The notes beneath the pieces are model-generated. The model saw nothing but the letters and a program-made list of their open reading frames with translations, had not been told where the DNA came from and did not search any database. A stretch of DNA of 64,000 nt, taken from the NCBI GenBank assembly GCA_900073065.1, contig FJOG01000014.1, positions 918,803 to 982,802 of the forward strand, read 5' to 3'. The DNA is from Phialocephala subalpina (taxonomy: Eukaryota; Ascomycota; Leotiomycetes; Helotiales; Mollisiaceae). Below, piece by piece: positions 1 through 10,321 of this stretch. Made by a program: the position numbers and the translations under genes. Each line of letters begins with the position of its first letter. Position 1 is the stretch's first letter.

Positions 1-34
1 TACTGATTGCGTTGGATCAGGAAACGAGCAAACA

Positions 35-1354
35 ATGTACGACTACATAGGGCTGATATTCACGATCGATCCGGGGCTAGGATGTATCTCATTCGAAGCT
101 CTGGTCGCGTTTATCGTGACTCTCGCTGTTCTTTTCGCGGTGGTTCGGAGATCGAAAGATTGGCCTGAAGCAATCCGATTACATATCGGACTTGTTCTTC
201 TCTCAGCGTGAGTCCCTACTCGATCCCAGTCTTTGAGGATTGAAGAGTTGACGAGATGTAGATGGCTCATCACCCACTGGATCGACGAGGTAATCTCTCA
301 CACCGATCCCGATGTAACAGCCTACTTCCAAATCTACAGCATGTTAACCCACTTCATACGAATCGTATCTGACGTGCTCATCATTACTGGACTCTGGCGA
401 GTAATAATCCGCTATGACTTCTTGCGACCACTCAAAGTCGACTTGTTCGCTGATACATTATTTTCGAGCGTTCTCTGGGTATTGGCTGGTATTCATATTG
501 TTCTTCTCACTGCGACGACGGGAACTTGGTTGGGAGATGTGGATTTGGATAAGGTGAATAGTGTTGCGAGAGCGAGGAGTGCGTTTGAGGTTACGTACAC
601 GGCGGTGCAGTTTTGTGCGATGCTTGTTATGAGTATTTATGCTTGCTCGAGGGCAACAGAGAGGCAGACTGGATGCCCTTATTACAATGTAGGAATTCCT
701 TGAAGATCCGACTTCAAACAAGTATGCTGACGTTGCAAGAAGGAATTCACGTACATGTCTCATGCGGCATTTGCTTTGTTGCTGAGATCGTTCTGCGAGG
801 TGGTTATCGCAGGTCAGCTTGACCGAGCCCACCGTCATATCTTTGACACTCAGAGAGCTCGAGATGTTATGTACGGTCTTTTCAGCATCTACCTGGTCTG
901 GGTCGTAGCATTTGCCGTTCCTGAGAAGGGAAAAGAAGACCCACTCGTGGAGAAAGATTGTTCTGCGGTGGCAGAAATCAAGAGATTGATCGAAGAAAAA
1001 ATCGCGGAAGTAACTGATGGCGGGAAGAATACAGCACCGACAATGGCCAGCGTTCTGAATGGTATCGAAGCGACCTTGAAGGCGCAGACAGTCCCGGCAG
1101 AGGGGCAACAGGAATACTTCATGAAGCTGAACGAGATTGCAAGACTGAGAAAGCTGTATGGGAATTGGGAGCCTGTGTATAAAGGCGGAAGCAACACAGA
1201 CGGGCAAAACGAGGTGATACAACTAGTTGAAAAGAATGATCGATCAGTAGCGGAGGCTCAAGAAACTGGAGTTGGGCGAATGGTGGGGCGACTTTGGCAT
1301 GGGAGGGACAAACAGAAAGAGCCAGTTGGAGATACCCCACGAGAGACAGTATAA
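35..1354 (+). CDS. putative seven-transmembrane protein, unknown function
   Basis: Proposed exons are 35-207, 262-688 and 740-1354 (introns of 54 and 51 bp, GTGAGT and GTAGGA donors, phases agree), giving about 404 residues. Hydrophobic stretches can be read near residues 22-38, 50-64, 85-110, 125-150, 170-195, 200-222 and 245-262, followed by a polar tail of roughly 140 residues, so a seven-helix membrane protein with a cytosolic C-terminus is likely. I do not recognise the family; fungal integral membrane proteins of GPCR-like shape look like this, but no diagnostic motif is visible. The ATG at 35 has a good context (aacaATG). The gene lies at the window edge, so an upstream exon cannot be excluded. 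Confidence 0.6.
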
Positions 1355-1462
1355 ATGAACAGACGACTTGTAGATATTCGAATTTTGTACAACAATTAAC
1401 TACTTCAACTATATAAAAAAAACGTGATAACGTGACTGCATGAGTATATAGATCTATATGTT

Positions 1463-4400
1463 TTAGATGAGTGTACCTGATCGCAAATTCGCAAACGTGA
1501 TGTTCATAGCAGGCTCGACATGGTGCCGTGGAGGAGACTGGTAGTTCGCTGGCAGCAAGAAAACGTAGCGCACTAGCACGGAGTTCTCGTCGGAAACTAC
1601 ATGATAGTTCCCCAACGCTGATGGTGCGGTCGTTGCCAGCTCACAGCCCAACATGACTCTCATGTTTCCAAGTGTGCTGTTCTTCCAACTTTGACCCGTC
1701 ACCCCAGAATAGTGAAAAGAAGCACCCTGGTCGTCTCCGCAGTAGATGCCGGCACCTCTAGCGGCACCTGTCAACATGAACGGTGTGTTGCTCATGACTT
1801 TCAAGCCTTCCGTCAGGATGAGAAAGAGTCGCGACACTTGGGTACCGTGGAAGATCACACGGCCATTTCCTGTTGCGGGTGCTTGTGCATTGAACAATGC
1901 CTCTCTCTCGTGGTTCGAATTCAGCATCAAGAATTGGTGGGTATTAGGCATGCTCGGAACTCGAAAGCTGCTCTGAGCACTGAGTATGAAGCCTCTAAAT
2001 CTGATACACAGCCATGACAGCAGATCTTCACGCTCTTTTCCAAACCCATCAGTCCCTTGAATAGCCGATTTGAGATTGCTAGCCGTCTGAAAGCTAGCCA
2101 ATGCTGGTAGAGAGTCTATCACTGTTGCAATTCTGTTCTTCTTCACGGGACAGCCAGGTAGCAGGTCGAGAGTAGAGGTGTCTGCAGCAGCAGCGTAGAC
2201 ACAGGTGAGGAGAAGGTCGACCGCGGCCGGATCAACCAATAAGTTGTGAAGCCTCACTTCGAGAGGTGCTTGTCGAAGTTTCCTCGAACATTTCACAGAG
2301 CAGGTGGCTGGCTTCCATCGTTTCGTGCCGATAGCATTGGAGCAAACGAGACATGTGGTTGGGTGTGCCGTGATTAGGCTTTGAATAGAGCCGTAAGTCG
2401 ATGATAAGGACGGCTGGCCGTTTTGTAGCAAGTGGTGTAAATTGCGACCGAGGTAATACGTGAACAAGTTTGGCTTGGTTGTACAAGACGTCGTAGCTGG
2501 CTCCTGGCTGTCGATTGGCCGCCAGTATCTATGTCGGTCTTGACCTTCGTCATCCGGAGAGAAGTGAATGCAGAATTGGGGATCTCCTACGAGGGAAAGA
2601 CGAACAAGAAGCATACGAGAGTCCTTGTGGATACCGCGAGCTTGGCGTTGAAGGTTACTCAGGCCTGTCAGGGCGAATGAGAGCTCGTATTCATTGTCAC
2701 CGACCTCGTCAATGGCATCGACAAGATCGTCAGGTATTCTATCGTCTACGACTCGGCCGCTGGTGACATTGTCTACCCTGATCTGTGAGAGAATGGTAGA
2801 TACCCTCTGAGGATTCTGATGTTGAAGTCTCAGCCGAAGTGACTCGAGCTTTCTTGCTTCCTGGAAGAGGGTATCATACTCTGATTGCAGCAATTCGTTT
2901 GTTGAACGAACATTACTAGCACGCAGTTCTGCTACTAGTGGAAGTCTGAGAAGTAACCTAATAGACTCCAGCGCCGATCTGTCGGCTGTAGTCAGAGACT
3001 CGTGGTTACTCCAGGCAACGAAGACCATGTGCAGCTCAGATTCAGTCCAACGACTAACTTCCTCCCTCGAAAGGAAGCGTTCGCAGACGGCGCTACCAAG
3101 CGAGGAGGTACCAGCTATCAGTCGAATGCAGTCACATACTTCAATAGCATTGCTGCCATTACGCCTTAGGTATGAAATGATTTGGTTATTCATGGGAGAC
3201 ATGCTCGTTCCCTCCGCGGCGACTCGAAGGAGTGGCATTACGTGATCCGTAGTCGCTGGGAAATAAAGCCATCGCAAACTTCTCTGTTGACCGTGCATTT
3301 GGAGTAGGAATTTGACGGCAGGGACGTTCTGCGACAAGGTCTTCCACCAATTCATACGTTCCCTTGTCAATCCAGGACCAGATTCTGGAAGCTGATCTTG
3401 GATTGGGGCGAGCAATCGCTCCAGATCTCCAACCAGCTTGTCCCACTCCATAAACGACACTGAGTCGGCCATTTTCGGTAGAAATGATGGTCTCTGTGAC
3501 CTCAATAGCGATGCCATCAAGAAGAGCCAACACTCGTTTTGCAGTTGATGGAGCCCGCGGCGATAGGCGAGATAAGCTGCAAATTTGAGACCAGTCTGTT
3601 CATCGTCTGGTATGATGATGCCTTTCATTTCTGTGAGATATAGATCATGTTCCTTGAAAGTTGCATGGAGACAGGTTGTATAGAGCGCGTAATCTAGGCC
3701 TTGAATTTCTCCGAGCTTTTTCGCAAGGTCCTTTCTCAAGATGTCGGGTGGACGTTTCCAAAATTTGATCTCTTCCTGGATGTTCGCCAGAGTCACTGAT
3801 CCAGACTCCGCTGCGTCAGTTCCACCAAGTGAAGAGGCCAGATATGATTTGAATCGAGAGTTGTAAGAAGCTGAGCCCTCGCTGTCCTCTTGGAGGTCGT
3901 CGAATATTGCTTCCAAAGTCTGCTGTTGTGGAAATTGCTTAACTTTCTGCAAGAATTCTGGCGGTAGCCTTGAATGAATCCTAGAAGACTGCAAAACCGC
4001 CATTCCAAGTTCATGAACTAACATACCCATGTAGTCCCCAGATCCTGTGCGAAGTTGCTCAAGGAATTCGTGCTGAGCCAACTGCATCGTGTTGCATATA
4101 CGGTGCGCAAGGTGGTCCATCAGGGGTTGGTAGCTTTCTGAGATATTGAGAGCCTTCAGACTTGTCACCGAGTCGATCAACGTTTGCACGTCATGTGTAA
4201 GATTTGGTTGAGAGTCGAGACCTCGGGCGAAGTCCAGTAAACTCCGGCAGTGAGTGTCGTCTCCCGTCTCCACAGCATCCTCAAGCATAGATAAAACGTC
4301 TATGGAAACAACTTTGCCAACACACTGCTGGATAAACAAGTCTATAGAATTGGGCCCAACAAGACAAGCTCTAGACAGGAGGTCTAGGTATCGTTCAAGG

Positions 4401-5413
4401 GTTTCTAGGCTCTCTGGCTCAATCTTGACATGCTCGTAGCAGCGTGGCTCGGTAAGCTTGAGAGAAGCTTGCACTTGTGTCACATCATCAGGGCCGTCCA
4501 GCGTGAAGATGTTTGAGAGTTTTTCCTTTTGAGCGTTGCTGAATTTGCCGTGCTCCCAGACATTGATACGATTCAAGTTGGGTTTCCACAGAGCGAGCCA
4601 AGGCCAGTATTGGAAGTGAGCATCCAAAAGGGCGAGTACATTGCCATTGTCTGGAACTTCTGTAACAGCTTGGAGCCAGGAGACTAGTCCGAATGCGGTC
4701 ATGAATTGCCGTTGATTGAGGCGAGTTTGGATTTGTGATTGAAGGCGTGATCGAAAGCCTGACTTTGCTAAAGAATTGTGGACGGTTTGGAAGGGTAGAT
4801 ACATGGCTGGCCAGTTCAAGGCAAGAGTTTGAATAAGTCGCCCAAATTCTTGAAGACCTCGAGCTTCGCCAGAAACAATCAGAAGGAGCAACGTCGCAGC
4901 TTGTAGCTCTTCCGGCGAGATGACTCCCGGCTTGATTTGGCCAGCTACGATGAGGCATCGTAGATATCTGTCGATGTCCAAATCAATGAGAGAGGTGAGA
5001 TATTGAGTGGCTTTGGGTAGCGAAAGATCATACAAGCAAGCAAGAACCGCAACACATAATGTCGAGGGATCATTGCTGGCGTGCTCATCGAGGAGTTCGG
5101 TCAGAATCTGGTCGCATTCGATTGATGGTCGAACAATGCTCGGGCCAACAGCTGTAAGATATTCTGCTGTTGGAGAGCTCAATGACCTTGCTCTCTTGGC
5201 ATCGACTGGAGGTCGACCGTTAAACAAAAACTCCAGAACATCCCGACATCTCTTCACTTCTTCGTGCCATCTTTGTCGATTTGGAACCTTTGGGACTGGT
5301 AGAGGTTCTTGCTTTCCGACTTTCTCTTCAGTTTTTGGTGTTCTTGTTGTGCTTTTCAGCGTTGATACCAAGCGGGACGGTTGCCACCGCATTTCTTCGA
5401 CTGCATCCCACAC
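1463..5413 (-). CDS. large PARP-domain ADP-ribosyltransferase
   Basis: This is a single uninterrupted frame of 1316 residues. The last 200 or so residues carry a PARP catalytic fold: the FHGT histidine motif, then a glycine-rich turn leading to AGIYCGDD, which holds the triad tyrosine, then the VLVRYVFLLP strand. The usual third triad glutamate is not evident; the segment reads DENSVLVRY, as in mono-ADP-ribosyltransferases of the PARP6/8/16 kind (family knowledge; the activity is inference). About 200 residues upstream are paired cysteines CLVC and CSVKC, a likely zinc site. The first 900 residues are mostly helical and unrecognised. Some fungal relatives are PARP-E2 ubiquitin-enzyme fusions; no E2 domain follows here. 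Met8 is an alternative start. It is divergent from the gene at 6265. Confidence 0.8.
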   Translation of the reverse strand: MWDAVEEMRWQPSRLVSTLKSTTRTPKTEEKVGKQEPLPVPKVPNRQRWHEEVKRCRDVLEFLFNGRPPVDAKRARSLSSPTAEYLTAVGPSIVRPSIECDQILTELLDEHASNDPSTLCVAVLACLYDLSLPKATQYLTSLIDLDIDRYLRCLIVAGQIKPGVISPEELQAATLLLLIVSGEARGLQEFGRLIQTLALNWPAMYLPFQTVHNSLAKSGFRSRLQSQIQTRLNQRQFMTAFGLVSWLQAVTEVPDNGNVLALLDAHFQYWPWLALWKPNLNRINVWEHGKFSNAQKEKLSNIFTLDGPDDVTQVQASLKLTEPRCYEHVKIEPESLETLERYLDLLSRACLVGPNSIDLFIQQCVGKVVSIDVLSMLEDAVETGDDTHCRSLLDFARGLDSQPNLTHDVQTLIDSVTSLKALNISESYQPLMDHLAHRICNTMQLAQHEFLEQLRTGSGDYMGMLVHELGMAVLQSSRIHSRLPPEFLQKVKQFPQQQTLEAIFDDLQEDSEGSASYNSRFKSYLASSLGGTDAAESGSVTLANIQEEIKFWKRPPDILRKDLAKKLGEIQGLDYALYTTCLHATFKEHDLYLTEMKGIIIPDDEQTGLKFAAYLAYRRGLHQLQNECWLFLMASLLRSQRPSFLPKMADSVSFMEWDKLVGDLERLLAPIQDQLPESGPGLTRERMNWWKTLSQNVPAVKFLLQMHGQQRSLRWLYFPATTDHVMPLLRVAAEGTSMSPMNNQIISYLRRNGSNAIEVCDCIRLIAGTSSLGSAVCERFLSREEVSRWTESELHMVFVAWSNHESLTTADRSALESIRLLLRLPLVAELRASNVRSTNELLQSEYDTLFQEARKLESLRLRLQHQNPQRVSTILSQIRVDNVTSGRVVDDRIPDDLVDAIDEVGDNEYELSFALTGLSNLQRQARGIHKDSRMLLVRLSLVGDPQFCIHFSPDDEGQDRHRYWRPIDSQEPATTSCTTKPNLFTYYLGRNLHHLLQNGQPSLSSTYGSIQSLITAHPTTCLVCSNAIGTKRWKPATCSVKCSRKLRQAPLEVRLHNLLVDPAAVDLLLTCVYAAAADTSTLDLLPGCPVKKNRIATVIDSLPALASFQTASNLKSAIQGTDGFGKEREDLLSWLCIRFRGFILSAQSSFRVPSMPNTHQFLMLNSNHEREALFNAQAPATGNGRVIFHGTQVSRLFLILTEGLKVMSNTPFMLTGAARGAGIYCGDDQGASFHYSGVTGQSWKNSTLGNMRVMLGCELATTAPSALGNYHVVSDENSVLVRYVFLLPANYQSPPRHHVEPAMNITFANLRSGTLI

Positions 5414-6264
5414 ATGCTGAGGACGCCAGTATCAATGTTTGTACTGTTGTACACAGTGGTGTGCTTGTATTACCGTAACTCCGTAGACCCTAGATCAAAT
5501 TAGAATCCTCAAACAAAAGAAGAACGCCAGAGTGGAACAAGAAGGGGAGCCCAGAGACTGCGAGCCTTTCTGGAAGACATAACGTAGTGGTGTGGCTGTT
5601 GACAGAGCCCTACTGCTGCTCAACAACGCTGAGACTGGCAAGGCTCTCTCTAACGAGCCTTCGACCAAAGCTTCTAGCGGCTTGTGCCTTCCGGTCTTCC
5701 CCATGCACGCGGTGAATGGAGGCGAATATCGACCATGATCTGTACATCGGCGGAAGTACCACGGACAAGGGCTGGTACAGGGCATTAGGACTGCGCATGT
5801 GGAGGCTGATTCCTATGGATTGAGACAATTGACGGCACGCCGCGGCAATGCAGCTCGACGGACTCCTCCATGCAGAGACCGAGACATTTTACTGCCATTG
5901 GGTAGACTCGAAGCGATACGAAATGCTCGTACATCGCCATGTTGCGTGACAGTTGATTTCGAATGAAAGGATTCGGTGGCTGAAGGATCACTTCCGCCTG
6001 AAAACAAGTTTCTTGAGATGGTTGAAGCTCAGCACACACCCATGTTTCACTTGGACCACTCCCTGATTTACCCCGCGCTAAGCCTCGATGATCTTCTTCA
6101 ACCACACCATGACATTTCTCTACACACCTGGGCGCAATGAGGCTGAAGATGTCACATTTCGATGATACACCGAGAAGGGCGTCGTTTCGCCCATTCCTTC
6201 GCCAGATTCAAACATCATAACATGACACCAGTTGATGTTGAGGCTCCTCGCCAAGCAGGGCAGA
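5414..6264. other. intergenic, divergent promoter region
   Basis: About 850 bp lie between the divergently transcribed PARP gene and the next gene. Short minus-strand frames (up to 106 codons at 5785-6105) show no recognisable domain. I see no convincing gene. Confidence 0.5.
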
Positions 6265-7669
6265 ATGGCAGCACCCGTAGAGTCCAATCTTCTAGACGAG
6301 CTCTACACTGCACTGGATCGGGATCCATCGAGCGTGTACGTCCACGAGAGGCTTCTCGAGGTATGGGCCGAGCTCGGAGACAAAGGTACGAACAGCGTCC
6401 AGGTCTTTGAGCTACAAGAAAATTCCGTAATAGATCATACATACTAAAGATTCAGTAGGAATGACTGCTGGGTTTGCATCCACGCTGCAGCAACTTGATC
6501 CCAACAACGAACTTGCTGCTAAGTTTCTTGGTCAGGAAACGAAACCGAAACTTAAGTCTAAGCAAGAATCCGACAAGAAGAAACCTCCAAAGGTTGGTAA
6601 AGAATGGAACCTTTCAAACCTCCCAGGAGCAAGCTCGTCTCGTGGAGAGTCCAGTAATGCCCAACCAGTCACGAATCTCTCTGCCCAAGAAAAAGATCTC
6701 TCAAATGGCTACACGATCCTTAAACTCGAAGCTCAAATGCTCCAAGTTGAACTCGCCGCCGTTCTTTCACACATGTCTACCTCAGACTCAGAAGACCAGG
6801 AAGTTCTCCCCAACCTCCAAGCCATATCAGAAGGTCGAGTCAGCAGCGTCATACCCATGGAACAACCCATAGCCGTCCGCGAACGAGCACGGGAAATAAA
6901 AGCCTCTCCAGGCCAGGCCGAAGAACTCGTAATCGAAGACTTCGAATCCATAGTCCGCTGGGCCGCGATCCAAGACCCCCCTCTAGAAGTCGACGCCATC
7001 CGCGAACGTCTCGTCAAACGAAAAACCCTCCTCGAAGCCGCCATCCCAGAATCAATGGGCAAAGTCACCGTCGCCGCCCTCCAACACATTGAACGAGAAT
7101 ACTTAGAGAAGAAATACGTAAACTCAGAAACCATGCTCGGAGATGAAATCTCCGATATCCCCAAAGAAAACTTCTTCGTCAGCGAAGACAACTACGCCTG
7201 GGACATGGATGAACTAGCACAAGCCATCACCGCCAATGATGGCGTAATGCGAAACCCACTCAGCCGCCAACTCTTCACCTCCCACGACATTCAACAAATC
7301 CTCTCCCACCCCCTCGGCCAACGTCTAAAACCTATGCAACTAAAACAAAACCAACTAAAACAAGGAGTCCGACCATCAACTATCGAATGGGTAGCTAAAG
7401 TCGGGAAAATCATGTTGGAAGATCAAAGTGTTGATACGGCGCCGAGTAGACATGCGATGGATGAGTTTCAGGCTTATGTAGCGACGTTGCCGAAGAGTGA
7501 GCAGGAGACTATTAAGAGTTTGAAGATTCCGGGGGTGGATTCGACGAGTAGACAGCCATTTGATTATACGATTGGGGAGTCGGTGAGGGATGCGGTTGCG
7601 AATACGACTTGTTTGCATAAGGTTGGGGATTTTTTGTCTCAAGCTGCGAAGTATTTGAAGAAGCAGTAG
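6265..7669 (+). CDS. conserved fungal protein of unknown function
   Basis: Two exons, 6265-6385 and 6459-7669, are separated by a 73-bp intron with donor GTACGA, branch site TACTAAAG and acceptor TAG; the product is 443 residues. I recognise the C-terminal block (AWDMDEL, then MRNPLSRQLFT, HPLGQRLKP, DQSVDTAPSR and QPFDYTIGES) as one shared by unnamed ascomycete proteins but know no function. The N-terminus looks like a short helical module and is followed by a lysine-rich linker. ATG 6265 was preferred; an in-frame ATG at 6235 would add ten residues. Coding-strand composition flips from C-rich (31 C, 5 G in 7261-7320) to G-rich (9 C, 20 G in 7501-7560). Confidence 0.75.
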
Positions 7670-7810
7670 AGAAGATCGGGATATATAGTGAAGTATTGAG
7701 ATCATTTTGAGGCGGCTTGGATAGACGTTGAGTTCACATCAAGAAACAAAAGAAATGAATCACCAAACCGAAACCCGGGAAACAGCTCTTCCCGTCTCAC
7801 AGACGCCATT

Positions 7811-9205
7811 CTACAACTTATAGAGCAACCCCATATTCGGTCCCACCTCCCCTCTACAAAGAGCTTCCCACCCCCCCTTCAAATCCTCCATCCCACTTCC
7901 CCACACAAACTCCAACCCCTTTACCCCACCCTGAGCCTTAAATCCATTCCACTCCCTCAAAAACTCCTCAAAATACCTCTTCTCCCCTAAAATCGCCATT
8001 GCCTGAGACCTCAATCCCGAAGCATTAAGAACCAGACTCCCCGTACTAAACGACGCCGCATTCTCACTTGGATCTCCACCTCGCCTCTTCGCCATGAACT
8101 TCTCGGTAACCTTTTCCGGAGGTTCCGGTCCAACTTCGCCTGCAAGATCGATTTGTACTATCTCTTTGTATGTGGGACGAAGCTTAGCTACCCAGCGAGC
8201 GGGTGCATTGCCTCTTGCGCCAAAATCGAGGATTACGAGTTTGGAGTCTGGGAGGAGATTGAGCTCCATTGTCAAGTCTCCAGAATCAGCTTCGTAGGCC
8301 AGGACTTTGTCGAAAAGTCCTGTGTTTTCGGAGAAGGGCTTGGAGGAGGAGGAGCCAACGCCAATGATGGAGTGGGGTTGTTTGCTTGCCGGACGGGCGT
8401 GCTTGAGTTGGTGGGCGAAGGATAGGGCTGTTTTTCCACTTGGGGAGAAAAGTACTACTGTTGTTTTGGGTCCGATGTCTCCTTTTTCGAGATTCCAGCC
8501 GTCATCTGGGCTACCAGTGGGGTGGACGAGTTCGGCTGGGTTGGAGGGGAAGACGAATCGATTCGTTAGGTAGCTGGTCTCGAAGAGGACTTGCATGAGG
8601 GAGTCGTAGGCTTGACTTTGCTGCAGTTTGGAGGCTTCTTCTGCGCTCTTCGCTGGTGGATAGGCCAGGTAGCGGTTGTAGATTGGAAGAACGTGTTGTC
8701 TGTGTTTGCTGGTGGCGACAATCTGATTTGAGACCTTTGGATCGACCTGTACTTCCACATCCACGGGCAAGGTGCCAATTGGAAGGTAGCCCCAGAGCTG
8801 TGTATCAACTTCAACTCCTGGAACAGTGCTGTCAGTTACAGTGCCGTAGCCCCAACCTGAGATTCGTCCAAACTTCTGGGGGTCTGAGTACTCGACGGTG
8901 ATCGATTGTGGTAGGAGATGGATGTCCCACCAACCGAGAAGGTGACCGAATTTTGCATAGGTGAGGTTGTTGGTCGTCAAAGAAATGATTGAGGTTTTAA
9001 TGCGGAGAGATGAGGGAGGTAATGCGGGGAGTGGAAGCGCATCTGGTAATGAGACCATGTGTTGATCCTCATAGTTGCGCCTCGAGAGCACTTGAATGAC
9101 TGGTACGGTGCTTGCCATAGCTTTAGATGAAAACTGTCTTGTGATTTTGAAGCTTGTTGATCGATCGTCTAGTTTTGAAAGTGGTAGCAGAGGTTGATAT
9201 ATCAT
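7811..9205 (-). CDS. DUF2855 family protein
   Basis: A single 464-residue frame. The sequence from about residue 40 (SLPDALPLPALPPSSLRIKT and onward, then YAKFGHLLGWWDIHLLP) matches what I know of fungal and bacterial DUF2855 proteins, which are distantly related to quinone oxidoreductase/MDR folds; the biochemical role is unknown. An internal segment TTVVLFSPSGKTALSFAHQL looks like the start of a nucleotide-binding half. The first 29 residues are basic and serine-rich (RSTSFKITRQFSSKA), like a mitochondrial presequence; an internal ATG at 9118 (MASTVPVIQVL) is the alternative start. It converges with the gene ending at 7669, leaving 141 bp between the stop codons. Confidence 0.8.
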   Translation of the reverse strand: MIYQPLLPLSKLDDRSTSFKITRQFSSKAMASTVPVIQVLSRRNYEDQHMVSLPDALPLPALPPSSLRIKTSIISLTTNNLTYAKFGHLLGWWDIHLLPQSITVEYSDPQKFGRISGWGYGTVTDSTVPGVEVDTQLWGYLPIGTLPVDVEVQVDPKVSNQIVATSKHRQHVLPIYNRYLAYPPAKSAEEASKLQQSQAYDSLMQVLFETSYLTNRFVFPSNPAELVHPTGSPDDGWNLEKGDIGPKTTVVLFSPSGKTALSFAHQLKHARPASKQPHSIIGVGSSSSKPFSENTGLFDKVLAYEADSGDLTMELNLLPDSKLVILDFGARGNAPARWVAKLRPTYKEIVQIDLAGEVGPEPPEKVTEKFMAKRRGGDPSENAASFSTGSLVLNASGLRSQAMAILGEKRYFEEFLREWNGFKAQGGVKGLEFVWGSGMEDLKGGWEALCRGEVGPNMGLLYKL

Positions 9206-10321
9206 GATTTACCCGACTGTCCCGAGGCCTGCTCCACGCTTACCGACATAACCTATCCCAAACCTTATTCCCTGATTTAGATTCTTAATCTAATGCTGTC
9301 AGCTGCAGATCAGCACTAGCTATATCTCATTGCTGACAATATCTCATGCAATAACTCATGTTCGGAGATATTGCAATTGGAAGTATCTCGAAGCTATGAT
9401 GAGGCTATGATGAGGCAAAGATGTCGAATTATGGCTGTGTTGGTCTAAGCATCATCTGATTTTAAGCACCAATCAAAAAATAAGATTTTGCTTGGCTTTT
9501 CTCTAGTCGGACGATCTCCGATTGTACGGGAAAAAGGCTCATCGCGAAGAGAGGTGTTCGTGCTTGGTTTGCAAAGATGTCGTGATACTGTAAGACAAAT
9601 GAAAAGAAAAGAAAGTTTCCTCAACCAAGAATATCTGCATCGCAAATGTTGAGAATTCAACTTAAAGCAGGAGGCGCTCAGTGCCACAGTACAAGACAAT
9701 TTGTTTCAAGCTGACTGTGTTTGAGCTGTGCCGTGCCATTGCCGAATCCCTGTTGGGACATCTCTCAGAAAGTGTAATATTTCCACCGCGTACGGACACT
9801 TTCGAATCAACACGGCTTGGGCACTTGGCATATTGGCACTTGCCTAGGGTCTGAATCGTTCGAGCGAGGTTGTACGTACAAGCAGGTGCGCCAAGCTTCG
9901 ATTCCCGGATCTAGGGACTTGTGAGGAAGTTACGGTTATCGGGACGAGAAGATGAAATGCAGGATGAAGTGTCATCATCACTTGAATGACAAAGAAAGAA
10001 TATGCAAAGCTTGGATAGTATAATGGCACGGCGAAAGTTTGTGGCTGCATTGGAGGAGGAGGGCAGGAAGAACGTCTGGTGTCCTTTCCTATTTAGGCGA
10101 AGTTCATCCGACACTTCCTCGTCGCGGTCGTCGCGTCTTTTTCATCCAACATCAACACCAAACCTTCACGTCGCATTCGAAAGGATCTGTGTGTTTACAA
10201 CTCGGAACGCTCAATACCTTCGCAGGATGGGACTCCATTGTCTCAATTTGAGGACAAGACGACCCGAAAGACGAAAATAATCAGTCACGTGCGAATACCT
10301 CGATTCGAGGTCATCTCCATC
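9206..10321. other. intergenic region
   Basis: About 1.1 kb lie between divergently transcribed genes. The only frames are short and unrecognised. Pyrimidine-rich tracts and a TCACGTGC motif (10285-10292) lie just upstream of the helicase start. No gene is supported. Confidence 0.5.

Noticed and set aside
5495..6105. Minus-strand frames between the PARP gene and its neighbour
   Set aside because: No domain or convincing splice model. A small lineage-specific gene cannot be excluded but is not supported.
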